DNA of 33,814 nucleotides from Actinomycetota bacterium (GTDB lineage Bacteria; Actinomycetota; Actinomycetes; Nanopelagicales; Nanopelagicaceae): contig WLPI01000007.1 of assembly GCA_009698845.1 (NCBI GenBank), positions 1 through 33,814 on the forward strand, written 5' to 3'. Position 1 is the stretch's first letter, and every line of letters begins with the position of its first letter. The position numbers were made by a program, and so were the translations under genes. Shown piece after piece: positions 1 to 7,042 of this stretch. The notes beneath the pieces were generated by a model. The model did no database searches. It had not been told where the DNA came from and saw only the letters and a program-made list of their open reading frames with translations.

Positions 1-60
1 AGGCCTTACATTGGATCACCGAAGAATCGATTTTGCTGCAAATGAAGAAGTAGCAAAGAC

Positions 61-483
61 TTACAGCGAGATACTCTCTTTAATCATTGAAATCTTGCCT
101 AGAACTCCATGGATATATGAAGCAGAATCATCGGTTGATAAGTCTTTTGCTAATTTAATGGCTTCATCTATTGCGACTCCGTCATCTAAGTCAGAAGACC
201 AGACAATTTCATAAATTCCGAGTCTGAGAATATTTCTGTCAACTGCAGGCAGTCGGTCCATATCCCAACCTTGGGCGTAAGTCGTGATTAACTCATCAAT
301 CTTTCTCTTGTTGAGGACAACTCCATCAATGAGCAATTTGGTGTATTCACGAATTGGTCTTGAATCAGGTCCTTCTTCAACGACATCTCTAAGCATCATC
401 AAATCAGCAGCTGAAGTTCCTCTGATATCTGCTTCATAGAGTAGATCCAAAGTTTGCTTCCGTGCTTTACTGCGAGTGGACAC
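61..483 (-). CDS. nusB: Transcription antitermination factor NusB
   Basis: NusB is a small all-helical RNA-binding protein. With NusE (ribosomal protein S10) it recognises boxA in rRNA leader transcripts and supports antitermination. The 140-residue product has the family's usual length, an N-terminal 'RSKARKQTLDLLYEADIRG' segment and the C-terminal 'DRNILRLGIYEI' and 'VAIDEAIKLAKDLS' helices typical of NusB. The start is GTG (CAC on the plus strand at 481-483) and shares one base with the efp stop codon (TAGTG), so the two genes are probably translationally coupled. It is the last gene I can see in the minus-strand aro-efp-nusB run. The 60 bp beyond its stop hold nothing assignable. Identification is firm. 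Confidence 0.95.
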   Translation of the reverse strand: MSTRSKARKQTLDLLYEADIRGTSAADLMMLRDVVEEGPDSRPIREYTKLLIDGVVLNKRKIDELITTYAQGWDMDRLPAVDRNILRLGIYEIVWSSDLDDGVAIDEAIKLAKDLSTDDSASYIHGVLGKISMIKESISL

Positions 484-1043
484 TAGTTGGCGCGACCCTG
501 ATATGAACCATCTCGAGTATCTACCAAAACAATCTCGTCCTGTTTAATGAACAACGGCACTTGAATCTGAATTCCTGTCTCTACCGTTGCTGGTTTTGTT
601 CCACCCGAAGATCTGTCGCCTTGCAGGCCTGGCTCTGTATACGTGATCTTCAAAGGAACTGATGCTGCGAGTTCAAGATATAACGGATTTCCCTCGTGAA
701 TCGCAACGATAGCTTCTGTATTCTCAAGCATGTAATTAGCTGCGTCACCAACAGTACTCGCAGAAATTGTCATCTGGTCAAAATTAACATTGTCCATAAA
801 CACGAAATCATCCCCCTCTTTATAAAGAAAGTTCATCTCACGCTTTTCTAGTATTGCAATTTCAATCTTGACCCCTGCATTGAAAGTCTTATCAACCACT
901 TTGCCAGTCATGACCTGCTTCAACTTTGTCCGAACAAACGCTGGACCTTTACCTGGCTTCACGTGCTGAAACTCAACAACCGTCCAGAGCTGACCTTCAA
1001 TATCAAGGGTCATGCCATTTTTTAGATCATTAGTTGTTGCCAC
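483..1043 (-). CDS. efp: Translation elongation factor P
   Basis: EF-P binds between the ribosomal P and E sites and rescues ribosomes stalled at consecutive prolines. The 186-residue product shows the three-domain EF-P layout: an N-terminal KOW-like domain ('[17 protein letters not shown]'), an S1/OB-like central domain, and a C-terminal OB domain with '[16 protein letters not shown]'. The tip loop reads KPGKGPAF, so a lysine sits at the position modified in E. coli. PGKGP-type loops are known in actinobacterial EF-P proteins, where an unmodified lysine is thought to suffice. No modification gene (epmA/epmB or rhamnosyltransferase earP) is in the window. The start is GTG with TGGAG five bases upstream. 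The pepP gene commonly found just upstream in actinobacteria is absent here. Confidence 0.96.
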   Translation of the reverse strand: MATTNDLKNGMTLDIEGQLWTVVEFQHVKPGKGPAFVRTKLKQVMTGKVVDKTFNAGVKIEIAILEKREMNFLYKEGDDFVFMDNVNFDQMTISASTVGDAANYMLENTEAIVAIHEGNPLYLELAASVPLKITYTEPGLQGDRSSGGTKPATVETGIQIQVPLFIKQDEIVLVDTRDGSYQGRAN

Positions 1044-1060
1044 AATAACTCCAGTTCATG

Positions 1061-1077
1061 TCTTCGTCGATCGAAGA
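1061..1077 (-). promoter_or_regulatory. Small inverted repeat in the efp leader
   Basis: In the 64-bp gap between aroQ and efp, the minus strand reads TCTTCG-ATCGA-CGAAGA, a perfect 6-bp stem with a 5-base loop. It lies just upstream of the efp ribosome-binding site (TGGAG, 1049-1053). No T-run follows, so it is not a convincing intrinsic terminator. It could be a processing or attenuation hairpin, or chance. Only the repeat itself is seen. Confidence 0.3.
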
Positions 1078-1107
1078 TCAATACGGAGCGAACTTTACCG
1101 CATGAAT

Positions 1108-1539
1108 TTACGCGAGTAGCGCCTTAAGGGCTACTAGGGCTAGTACATAAGAATTTGGTCCGAATCCCCCAATAGTGCCGTTTGCAACACCAGAAATTAC
1201 AGAAGTATGACGAAATTCCTCGCGTGATAAAGGATTCGATAAATGAACCTCAATGAGGGGAGCTTTAACTAAATCTGCGGCATCACGTATCGCATATGAA
1301 TAATGCGTGAATGCAGCTGGGTTAATGATTACTGGAGTATTTGTCTGTGCGGCTTCATGCAGCCAACCAATAATTTCGGATTCATCGTTGCTTTGACGAA
1401 CGTCGGCTTCAAAACCATGGGACTTTGCCGCGTTCTCGATATGGCTGACAAGGGCCGGATACGACATGTCACCATAAACAGATGAATCGCGTATATCTAA
1501 CCTATCGAGGTTTGGTCCATTGAGAACTAAAACTTTCAT
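1108..1539 (-). CDS. aroQ: Type II 3-dehydroquinate dehydratase
   Basis: This enzyme performs the third shikimate step, dehydrating 3-dehydroquinate to 3-dehydroshikimate in the cytoplasm. The 143-residue product has the small flavodoxin-like type II fold: 'VLVLNGPNLDRL', the active-site tyrosine loop ending 'VYGD', 'INPAAFTHYSYAIRDA', and 'IEVHLSNPLSREEFRHTSV' with the catalytic histidine region. I start at 1539 rather than 1545. ATG at 1539 overlaps the aroB stop as ATGA and lies seven bases from AGAAGG, whereas the upstream ATG is one base from that site. The loop 'NLDRLDIRDSSVYG' departs from the usual NLNLLGxRxPxxYG. It is co-transcribed with aroB and aroK. Confidence 0.93.
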   Translation of the reverse strand: MKVLVLNGPNLDRLDIRDSSVYGDMSYPALVSHIENAAKSHGFEADVRQSNDESEIIGWLHEAAQTNTPVIINPAAFTHYSYAIRDAADLVKAPLIEVHLSNPLSREEFRHTSVISGVANGTIGGFGPNSYVLALVALKALLA

Positions 1540-2591
1540 GTACATACCTTCTCATATGCAGCTCGCAATGCGGTTTCGCTAGGACCTTCCAAGCGCTGTG
1601 TCTTGCCGATTTCAGTAACAACAACGAACCTCAACAAATCTCCTCGGGTTTTTTTGTCAATTTTCATATTCGCTAGCAGCGGCTCCCAAGATTTCCCCTC
1701 ATAAGAGACAGGCAACGAGAGTTGAGTCAGAATTCGACGATGGCTATCGAGAAGCTCTTGTTTCATAAGCCCCAGAGAGAAGGCGAGCTCAGCGATGAAT
1801 ATCATTCCAATCGATACACACTCACCGTGACGAAGTGAATACTTGCTATCTAATTCAATTGCATGTCCAAATGTGTGGCCGTAGTTAAGTATCTCGCGAT
1901 TAAATGATTCTTTGAAATCTGAAGAGACAACTTCTGCTTTGACCCGAACGGCTCTCTCAATGAGTTCAAGAGTGAGCAAAGAGGAAGATCGAATCTCACG
2001 AAGTCCCTTATCTCCTATTGCGGAAATTATTTGAGCGTCGTAAATGAATCCAGCTTTGACTACTTCAGCCAGACCTGCGGCAAAATCTCTATCGCTGAGA
2101 GTGAGCAACCAATGGGTATCAATCAGTACTTCCTTTGGCGAGTGAAAAGCACCAATTAAGTTTTTTCCATAATCACTATTGATTCCAGTCTTACCACCAA
2201 TAGCAGCATCAACCATTCCAGCAACCGTCGTGGGTACTGCGACCCAATCGATTCCACGCAACCACGAAGCTGCGGCAAATCCTGCAAAATCTGTTACGGC
2301 TCCCCCACCTACGGCTACAACAAGGTCACTGCGAGTGAAACCTGCAGCACCGAACCAATCCCATACCTTGGTCAGAGTCTTTGCACTCTTAGCCTCTTCT
2401 GAATCAGGTAGTGGAAAGAGAAATACTTCAGCATCGGTGTTCTCAATGTGAGGAATAGATTCCTTCATCGACTCAGAGAAGAAGAGCGCTACGCGTTGTC
2501 GTCCCTGCATTAATCGCTTCAACTCACTCTGATAATCAACACCTATCCGTACTTGGTAAGTATCGGTAGCGCCAACCTCTATAACTCTCAT
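1536..2591 (-). CDS. aroB: 3-dehydroquinate synthase
   Basis: AroB converts DAHP to 3-dehydroquinate using NAD+ and a divalent metal (usually zinc), the second step of the shikimate pathway. The 351 residues match the family in length. Visible hallmarks are the NAD-binding 'VAVGGGAVTDFAGFAAAS', the 'VPTTVAGMVDAAIGGKTGIN' segment, 'KNLIGAFHSPKEVLID', and metal-ligand motifs 'GLAEVVKAG', 'RHGE' and 'GHTFGHAIE'. It overlaps aroK upstream (ATGA at 2588-2591) and aroQ downstream (ATGA at 1536-1539), so the three enzymes are tightly coupled in one transcript. Nothing about it is unusual. Confidence 0.97.
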   Translation of the reverse strand: MRVIEVGATDTYQVRIGVDYQSELKRLMQGRQRVALFFSESMKESIPHIENTDAEVFLFPLPDSEEAKSAKTLTKVWDWFGAAGFTRSDLVVAVGGGAVTDFAGFAAASWLRGIDWVAVPTTVAGMVDAAIGGKTGINSDYGKNLIGAFHSPKEVLIDTHWLLTLSDRDFAAGLAEVVKAGFIYDAQIISAIGDKGLREIRSSSLLTLELIERAVRVKAEVVSSDFKESFNREILNYGHTFGHAIELDSKYSLRHGECVSIGMIFIAELAFSLGLMKQELLDSHRRILTQLSLPVSYEGKSWEPLLANMKIDKKTRGDLLRFVVVTEIGKTQRLEGPSETALRAAYEKVCT

Positions 2592-3094
2592 GCAAGAACC
2601 TCAAGAACTTCCCTGACGACTTCTCTTTCGCTCTTGTGATTGACATCAATTACCAGATCAGCAATTGACTCGTATATTGGACGCCGCTGTTCCATGAGTG
2701 TTTGCCACTGTCCACGCGGATTTGTAAGCAAAAGCGGTCGGTCACGATTGAAGCCAATTCGTGGAGCCACGCTTGCTAACGAAATATCTAGATAGAAAAC
2801 TTTTGACGAACTTGCACGAAGAGCCGACTGTGCGTCCATTGATAGAGGAGCCCCTCCACCTAAAGCCAATACCGTTTCATCGGAAAGTAACTCTTGGCGT
2901 AACACTTTCCTCTCGACAGAGCGAAAATACTCCTCGCCCTTATCAAGGAATATCTGTGAGACGGGCATCTTCTCAATTTTTTCAATCTCGGTGTCAGTAT
3001 CCCTAAAGGTGAGTTTCAATGACTTTGCTACTGCTTTTCCAATCGTTGATTTACCAGAACCCATAGGTCCGATGAAGATAGCTCTTGGTGCCAC
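2588..3094 (-). CDS. aroK: Shikimate kinase
   Basis: Shikimate kinase phosphorylates shikimate at O3 using ATP. The 168-residue product starts with a Walker A loop 'GPMGSGKSTIGK' at about residues 9-20, followed by the 'DTDTEIEK' substrate/Mg segment and 'LALGGGAPL', which contains the shikimate-binding glycines. The lid region 'NRDRPLLL' is also present. The start is GTG with TAGGA four bases upstream. It lies six bases after the aroC stop and overlaps aroB by four bases, between chorismate synthase and dehydroquinate synthase, the usual actinobacterial aroC-aroK-aroB order. Confidence 0.96.
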   Translation of the reverse strand: MAPRAIFIGPMGSGKSTIGKAVAKSLKLTFRDTDTEIEKIEKMPVSQIFLDKGEEYFRSVERKVLRQELLSDETVLALGGGAPLSMDAQSALRASSSKVFYLDISLASVAPRIGFNRDRPLLLTNPRGQWQTLMEQRRPIYESIADLVIDVNHKSEREVVREVLEVLA

Positions 3095-3100
3095 GATGTC

Positions 3101-4288
3101 CTACTTTATGGAGAGATTTTGCATGTATGCCAAGTAGTTTCTACGAACTTCTTGGACTGAGTCTCCACCGAACTTCTCTAAAACTGCTTCAGCCAAAACA
3201 AGTGCCGCCATTGCTTCAGCGACGACGCCTGCAGCAGGTACTGCACACACATCTGAACGTTGATTTATTGCCTTTGCTGCTTCACCAGTTTTTACATCAA
3301 TAGTATCTAGTGCTTTCGGAACGGTGGATATTGGCTTCATGGCAATTGAAACACGAAGTACTTCTCCATTAGACATGCCACCCTCAGTACCTCCAGCACG
3401 ATCCGTTCTTCTCACTATTTTTCCAGTTGAATTCTTTTCAATCTCATCGTGGGCTACAGATCCTCTACGAGTTGCAGTCCTGAAGCCATCTCCTATTTCA
3501 ACACCTTTAATGGCTTGAATCCCCATCAGTGCACCGGCTAATCGCGCATCCAGACGACGATCCCAATGAACATGTGAACCAAGTCCGGGCGGTAAGTTGT
3601 AAGCTAGGACTTCACACACGCCACCCAGTGTGTCGCCATCTGAATGAGCCGCTTCAATCTCGGCAATCATCAATTTACTTGTAGCCAAATCCGAACAACG
3701 TACAGGATCTTCATCGATGCGATTCATATCCGCAGCATCTGGAAGTGCATAGTCGTCTGGAATTCTGACGGTGCCAATAGATACGACATGGCTAAGAATT
3801 GTTACTCCAATAGATTGTTCAAGAAAGTTTCTCGCAATCGCGCCGAGTGCAACACGCGCAGCAGTTTCACGGGCACTTGCACGTTCCAGTATTGGTCTGG
3901 CGTCATTAAAGTCATATTTTTGCATTCCAACCAAATCTGCGTGTCCTGGACGTGGTCTCGTCAGCGGTGCATTGCGAGCTAACTTCTCAATCTCATCAGA
4001 AGGCACGGGATCGGCTGACATTACCTTCTCCCATTTTGGCCATTCGCTATTTCCCACCTGAATTGAGATTGGACCACCCTGAGTTATGCCGAGTCGAACG
4101 CCTCCAAGAATTGTTACTTTATCCGCCTCGAAGTTTTGACGCGCTCCCCGGCCTACTCCTAATCGACGTCTCGACAAATGAAAATCAATATCTGCTGTAG
4201 TTACGCTGATATGCGCAGGTAGCCCTTCAATAATTGCTGAGAGTGCTTGACCATGTGACTCACCGGCTGTAATCCAACGCATGAGCAT
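3101..4288 (-). CDS. aroC: Chorismate synthase
   Basis: AroC eliminates phosphate from EPSP to give chorismate, with reduced FMN as cofactor. The 395 residues fit the family. Signatures include '[19 protein letters not shown]' at the N-terminus, '[19 protein letters not shown]', '[16 protein letters not shown]', '[14 protein letters not shown]' and the C-terminal '[20 protein letters not shown]'. Two in-frame ATGs are possible (4288 and 4282), and neither has a strong ribosome-binding site. I kept the first, but '[11 protein letters not shown]' from 4282 is nearly as likely. It heads the aroC-aroK-aroB-aroQ run. Its product chorismate is the substrate of PabB at the far end of this window. 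Confidence 0.96.
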   Translation of the reverse strand: MLMRWITAGESHGQALSAIIEGLPAHISVTTADIDFHLSRRRLGVGRGARQNFEADKVTILGGVRLGITQGGPISIQVGNSEWPKWEKVMSADPVPSDEIEKLARNAPLTRPRPGHADLVGMQKYDFNDARPILERASARETAARVALGAIARNFLEQSIGVTILSHVVSIGTVRIPDDYALPDAADMNRIDEDPVRCSDLATSKLMIAEIEAAHSDGDTLGGVCEVLAYNLPPGLGSHVHWDRRLDARLAGALMGIQAIKGVEIGDGFRTATRRGSVAHDEIEKNSTGKIVRRTDRAGGTEGGMSNGEVLRVSIAMKPISTVPKALDTIDVKTGEAAKAINQRSDVCAVPAAGVVAEAMAALVLAEAVLEKFGGDSVQEVRRNYLAYMQNLSIK

Positions 4289-4329
4289 ATTCTTGCAGAT
4301 AAGGGGCCATTCTTGGGCTCAATTGAGAA

Positions 4330-4713
4330 TTACAGCAGGGTAATGAGAAAAGGGACACATATTGCGGGGGCAAGGGCGATACTTCCAGACCATTGGTTCG
4401 TTGAAATACGATGAATCAAAACAAAGAGAACCGTGCACCAAAGTGCTCCCCATAGATAACTGGTCAGAGTGATTTCAGCTTGACCAAAGGCAACCAAAGT
4501 CCCAATAAGTTTTATGTCGCCTCCCCCAATTTCTAGGAAGGTCACCAAAATAATGGCTACACATAGAAAAAGTAACGACCAGAGAAAACGTACATCACCA
4601 GATCCAGAGTTAAACAAGAGCAATGCCAAAGAGATGACGGATGAGTTTGAGATTCGATGAGTTCGATAATCAGCTATTGAAATATATGACATCATAAGAG
4701 CGACAAGAAGCAT
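4330..4713 (-). CDS. Minimal A24-family prepilin peptidase
   Basis: This is probably a membrane aspartyl protease of the type IV prepilin / TadV family, cleaving leader peptides of pilin-like proteins. The product is only 127 residues and very hydrophobic, with about four or five membrane segments. It carries both catalytic aspartate motifs: 'IADYRTHRISN' (Asp about 15) and 'GGGDIKLIG' (Asp about 66, the GxGD motif). The N-terminal methyltransferase domain and cysteine tetrad of PilD/GspO are absent, as in many actinobacterial A24 proteins. No pilin or pilus assembly gene is in the window. There is no ribosome-binding site, but a TAGAAT box lies six bases before the ATG, suggesting a leaderless message. 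Confidence 0.85.
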   Translation of the reverse strand: MLLVALMMSYISIADYRTHRISNSSVISLALLLFNSGSGDVRFLWSLLFLCVAIILVTFLEIGGGDIKLIGTLVAFGQAEITLTSYLWGALWCTVLFVLIHRISTNQWSGSIALAPAICVPFLITLL

Positions 4714-4719
4714 TTAGAG

Positions 4720-4725
4720 ATTCTA
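4720..4725 (-). promoter_or_regulatory. Candidate leaderless -10 box for the prepilin peptidase
   Basis: The minus strand reads TAGAAT-CTCTAA-ATG. TAGAAT matches the sigma-70 -10 consensus at five of six bases, and the spacing puts transcription initiation at the A of the start codon. No Shine-Dalgarno sequence is present, which fits leaderless translation, common in actinobacteria. No good -35 hexamer is seen, so this remains a prediction. Confidence 0.45.
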
Positions 4726-4746
4726 AATAGGCTTCACAAATAAATG

Positions 4747-4764
4747 CTCATCCTTTGGGATGAG
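4747..4764 (-). terminator. Hairpin after aroE, possible weak terminator
   Basis: The minus strand downstream of the aroE stop reads CTCATCC-CAAA-GGATGAG, a perfect 7-bp stem with a tetraloop, followed by CATTTATTTG. The T-run is interrupted, so termination may be partial. A TAGAAT promoter box follows before the next gene, which supports a transcription-unit boundary between aroE and the prepilin peptidase. Confidence 0.45.
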
Positions 4765-4776
4765 GAATAAAAATTG

Positions 4777-5577
4777 CTAAGCCTTCAATGCTTTTCGTAA
4801 ATGTTTGGCAAGATCTTCCTTGTGCAAGGTTTCATCTAGAACAAGTGATAGCTGATCAATCGCCTGATAAATCAGAAGTTCTAATCCGTTTACAACATCG
4901 CCTCCTGAATCGCTCCATTTTCGCGCCAGAACCGTAGGCCACGGACTATAGATGACATCGAAAAACAAGGCTTTCGGATTGAATGGAACACTCTCGGCGA
5001 GCAAATCTGCGGCACCAGCGGGAGTGGTATTAACTATCAAGTCATACGACGTCAAATCAATAGTTTGATTCCAAGAATGAAAATCGAAGACTGATGAGTC
5101 AATTGTTGATTCAATCGAAGACCTACGGTTAGACGAACGGGCCAGAACCTCTATCCTCTGAGAGCGTCCGTCCAGTGCTTGAGCAATAGCTCTAGCCGTT
5201 CCGCCGGCGCCCAAAATCAAAGTTGACTCAAGAGTCGTTAATCCCGCATGGTCGATTGCCGATGTGAATCCAGAACCATCCGTGGTGTGCAAACTCCATT
5301 CATTATCTCTTTTTACTAGAGTGTTCGCAGAATTAATTCGAATGGGTAAATCACTCTTAAAAACGGGTAGCGTGCATGCCACTTCCTTTAGGGGCATGGT
5401 CAATGAGAAGTAGTTGAAATACTCACAGTTCTCTGCAAAGAAATCAGGCAAAGCTTCGTCGCTAACATCAATTGCCCTGTACTTTCCACTGATTCCCAGA
5501 AACTCGTAAACTGCCATATGTAGGCGTGGTGACAAAGAGTGACTTATCGGAGAACCTAGAACTGCGCCCTGAATCAC
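4777..5577 (-). CDS. aroE: Shikimate dehydrogenase
   Basis: AroE reduces 3-dehydroshikimate to shikimate with NADPH. The 266-residue product has the shikimate-binding start 'GSPISHSLSPRLH', the catalytic lysine in 'LTMPLK', 'INSANTL', and 'TTDGSGF' with the conserved aspartate. The Rossmann loop 'LILGAGGTARAIAQAL', 'VNTTPAG' and a C-terminal 'NGLELLIYQA' follow. The usual NTDG motif reads TTDG here, a mild departure. The GTG start overlaps the mltG stop as GTGA, with AGGAG just upstream. It sits between mltG and the prepilin peptidase, as in other actinobacteria. The five aro genes here leave aroF/aroG and aroA to be encoded elsewhere. Confidence 0.94.
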   Translation of the reverse strand: MIQGAVLGSPISHSLSPRLHMAVYEFLGISGKYRAIDVSDEALPDFFAENCEYFNYFSLTMPLKEVACTLPVFKSDLPIRINSANTLVKRDNEWSLHTTDGSGFTSAIDHAGLTTLESTLILGAGGTARAIAQALDGRSQRIEVLARSSNRRSSIESTIDSSVFDFHSWNQTIDLTSYDLIVNTTPAGAADLLAESVPFNPKALFFDVIYSPWPTVLARKWSDSGGDVVNGLELLIYQAIDQLSLVLDETLHKEDLAKHLRKALKA

Positions 5578-6608
5578 TTTGCACTCCTGAACTTTCCCGC
5601 ACGAAGATTCTTCTTGTACTCAATTTTCCATTTGCTGAACTGATTGATATCCGATGTGAATCGAGTATCAGATGGTGCAACTGTAATGAAATATAGCCAA
5701 TCACCGTCTTGCGGTGTAATTGCCGCGCGCATTGCAGCTTCACCAGGATTATTGATTGGGCCAGGAGGGAGTCCGTAGCGACGATAAGTGTTATAGGGAG
5801 AAGATATTAGGGTCGATTGTGTACTCAGAAAGATATTTCCTCTGCTTTTTTTAACGTAATGCACAGTCGAGTCGAATTGCAGAGGCATACCAATTTTCAA
5901 TCGATTTCTAATCACTTGTGAAATCTTGTCAAAGTCTTGATTTTTCCCCTCTGCTTCAATTAATGATGCAATGACAAGTAATTGTTGTGGGGTGAACTTC
6001 TGATCCGGGGAGAAGAAACCGACATCGAACATAGCCCTTTCGGCGCGTTTGATCATACTTTCAATTGCAGCTTGGGCCGTGGTCTCTTTTGCAAAACTGT
6101 ACTGAGCCGGAAAGAGCAATCCTTCTAACTGATTAAATCCAAGGGGCTTCTTCGCCAACTTTAGAGCGTTCTGGATGTCAGTATTTAAAAACCCGGCTTT
6201 CAACATTTGTGGAAGGACCTCAGAGACCCACATTCCTTCGCCGATTGATATCAGACCGACGTTACGCTTAGGATCAAGTAACTGCTCCAAAGCTTTGCTT
6301 GCACAAAGACCCAGATTAACTCTGTGGGTTCCTGGCGAAATTCCGGATGCTCGCGGATTTGAGACAGCCTCTCTAAAGAAACTTTCGGCAGATTTAATGA
6401 CGTTGTTTTTAGCAAGAACCGATGCTATCGAAGAGCCAGACTGCCCTTTATAAATCTCGATATTCACTTCGGTCGAACTCTGTGCGTCGCAAGAATAATC
6501 AGGTGCTGAAGAAGTTCCTCTGAACTCCCTTAGAAGCCCCGTAATCAAGAAGGCAACAAATAATCCGGCGAGGACTCGCGTGAGAGGAGAATTACTTAGT
6601 GTCTTCAT
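5574..6608 (-). CDS. mltG: Endolytic transglycosylase MltG (YceG-like)
   Basis: MltG is an inner-membrane lytic transglycosylase that cleaves nascent peptidoglycan glycan strands and is thought to end their elongation. The 344 residues begin with a short cytoplasmic stretch and one membrane anchor ('RVLAGLFVAFLITGLL', about residues 11-26), followed by an extracytoplasmic YceG domain. The catalytic glutamate lies in 'VIASLIEAEG'. Other hallmarks are 'QVIRNRLKIGMPLQFDSTVHY', 'YNTYRRYGLPPGPINNPG' and the C-terminal 'LYFITVAPSDTRF'. It overlaps ruvX by 17 bp and aroE by 4 bp, in the order usual for actinobacteria. Confidence 0.94.
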   Translation of the reverse strand: MKTLSNSPLTRVLAGLFVAFLITGLLREFRGTSSAPDYSCDAQSSTEVNIEIYKGQSGSSIASVLAKNNVIKSAESFFREAVSNPRASGISPGTHRVNLGLCASKALEQLLDPKRNVGLISIGEGMWVSEVLPQMLKAGFLNTDIQNALKLAKKPLGFNQLEGLLFPAQYSFAKETTAQAAIESMIKRAERAMFDVGFFSPDQKFTPQQLLVIASLIEAEGKNQDFDKISQVIRNRLKIGMPLQFDSTVHYVKKSRGNIFLSTQSTLISSPYNTYRRYGLPPGPINNPGEAAMRAAITPQDGDWLYFITVAPSDTRFTSDINQFSKWKIEYKKNLRAGKFRSAK

Positions 6609-7035
6609 TATCTAAATTCATTGATAACTCCTGAATCAATCCTTGTTCCAAAATTGCAACAGCCGACATCGAATCAATTAAATGCTTTGATTCTTTACTA
6701 GAAATACCCGCTTCTTTCAGCTTCTTCTGTGCCAATACAGTTGATAAGCGTTCATCGACGAATACAACTTGGAGCGCGAATTCCTCAATAATCTTCTTCG
6801 CAAACTTATCAACTTTCTCAACGGCTTCCCCACTAGATCCAGACATATTGACCGGCAAGCCAAGAAAAATATGGATGGGATCATATTCTGCGAACAAATC
6901 TGCAAGCATAGAAGAAAGACTGTGCAAACGATTTTCAAGATATGGCAAAGGAGTTGCAAGAATTGCATCTGGATCGCACACTGCGACGCCGATTCGAGCA
7001 TCACCGTAATCGAAAGCTAATCGGCGACCTCTCAC
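6592..7035 (-). CDS. ruvX: RuvX/YqgF-type putative Holliday junction resolvase
   Basis: This is an RNase H-fold protein of the YqgF family. Members have been linked to 16S rRNA precursor 5'-end processing in E. coli and to Holliday-junction resolution, so the cellular role is unsettled. The 147-residue product keeps the expected acidic motifs: 'LAFDYGDARIGVAVCD' at the N-terminus, 'LGLPVNMSG', 'VFVDERLSTVLAQKKL' and 'HLIDSMSAVAILEQGL'. It starts at GTG eight bases after the alaS stop, with GGAAAG at the end of alaS as a plausible ribosome-binding site. It overlaps mltG. The alaS-ruvX-mltG order is conserved across actinobacteria and supports the call. Confidence 0.92.
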   Translation of the reverse strand: MRGRRLAFDYGDARIGVAVCDPDAILATPLPYLENRLHSLSSMLADLFAEYDPIHIFLGLPVNMSGSSGEAVEKVDKFAKKIIEEFALQVVFVDERLSTVLAQKKLKEAGISSKESKHLIDSMSAVAILEQGLIQELSMNLDNEDTK

Positions 7036-7042
7036 TGCAGAA

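Noticed and set aside
32-57. TTTGCT/AGCAAA inverted repeat downstream of nusB
   Set aside because: Only a 6-bp AT-rich stem with a 14-base loop and no T-run; too weak to call a terminator.
1-60. Start of a further gene beyond nusB
   Set aside because: No ribosome-binding site plus start is convincing on either strand, and the plus-strand ORF from base 11 mainly shadows nusB.
3644-4200. Several plus-strand ORFs of 82-112 aa opposite aroC
   Set aside because: Antisense shadows of aroC with no ribosome-binding site or family signal.
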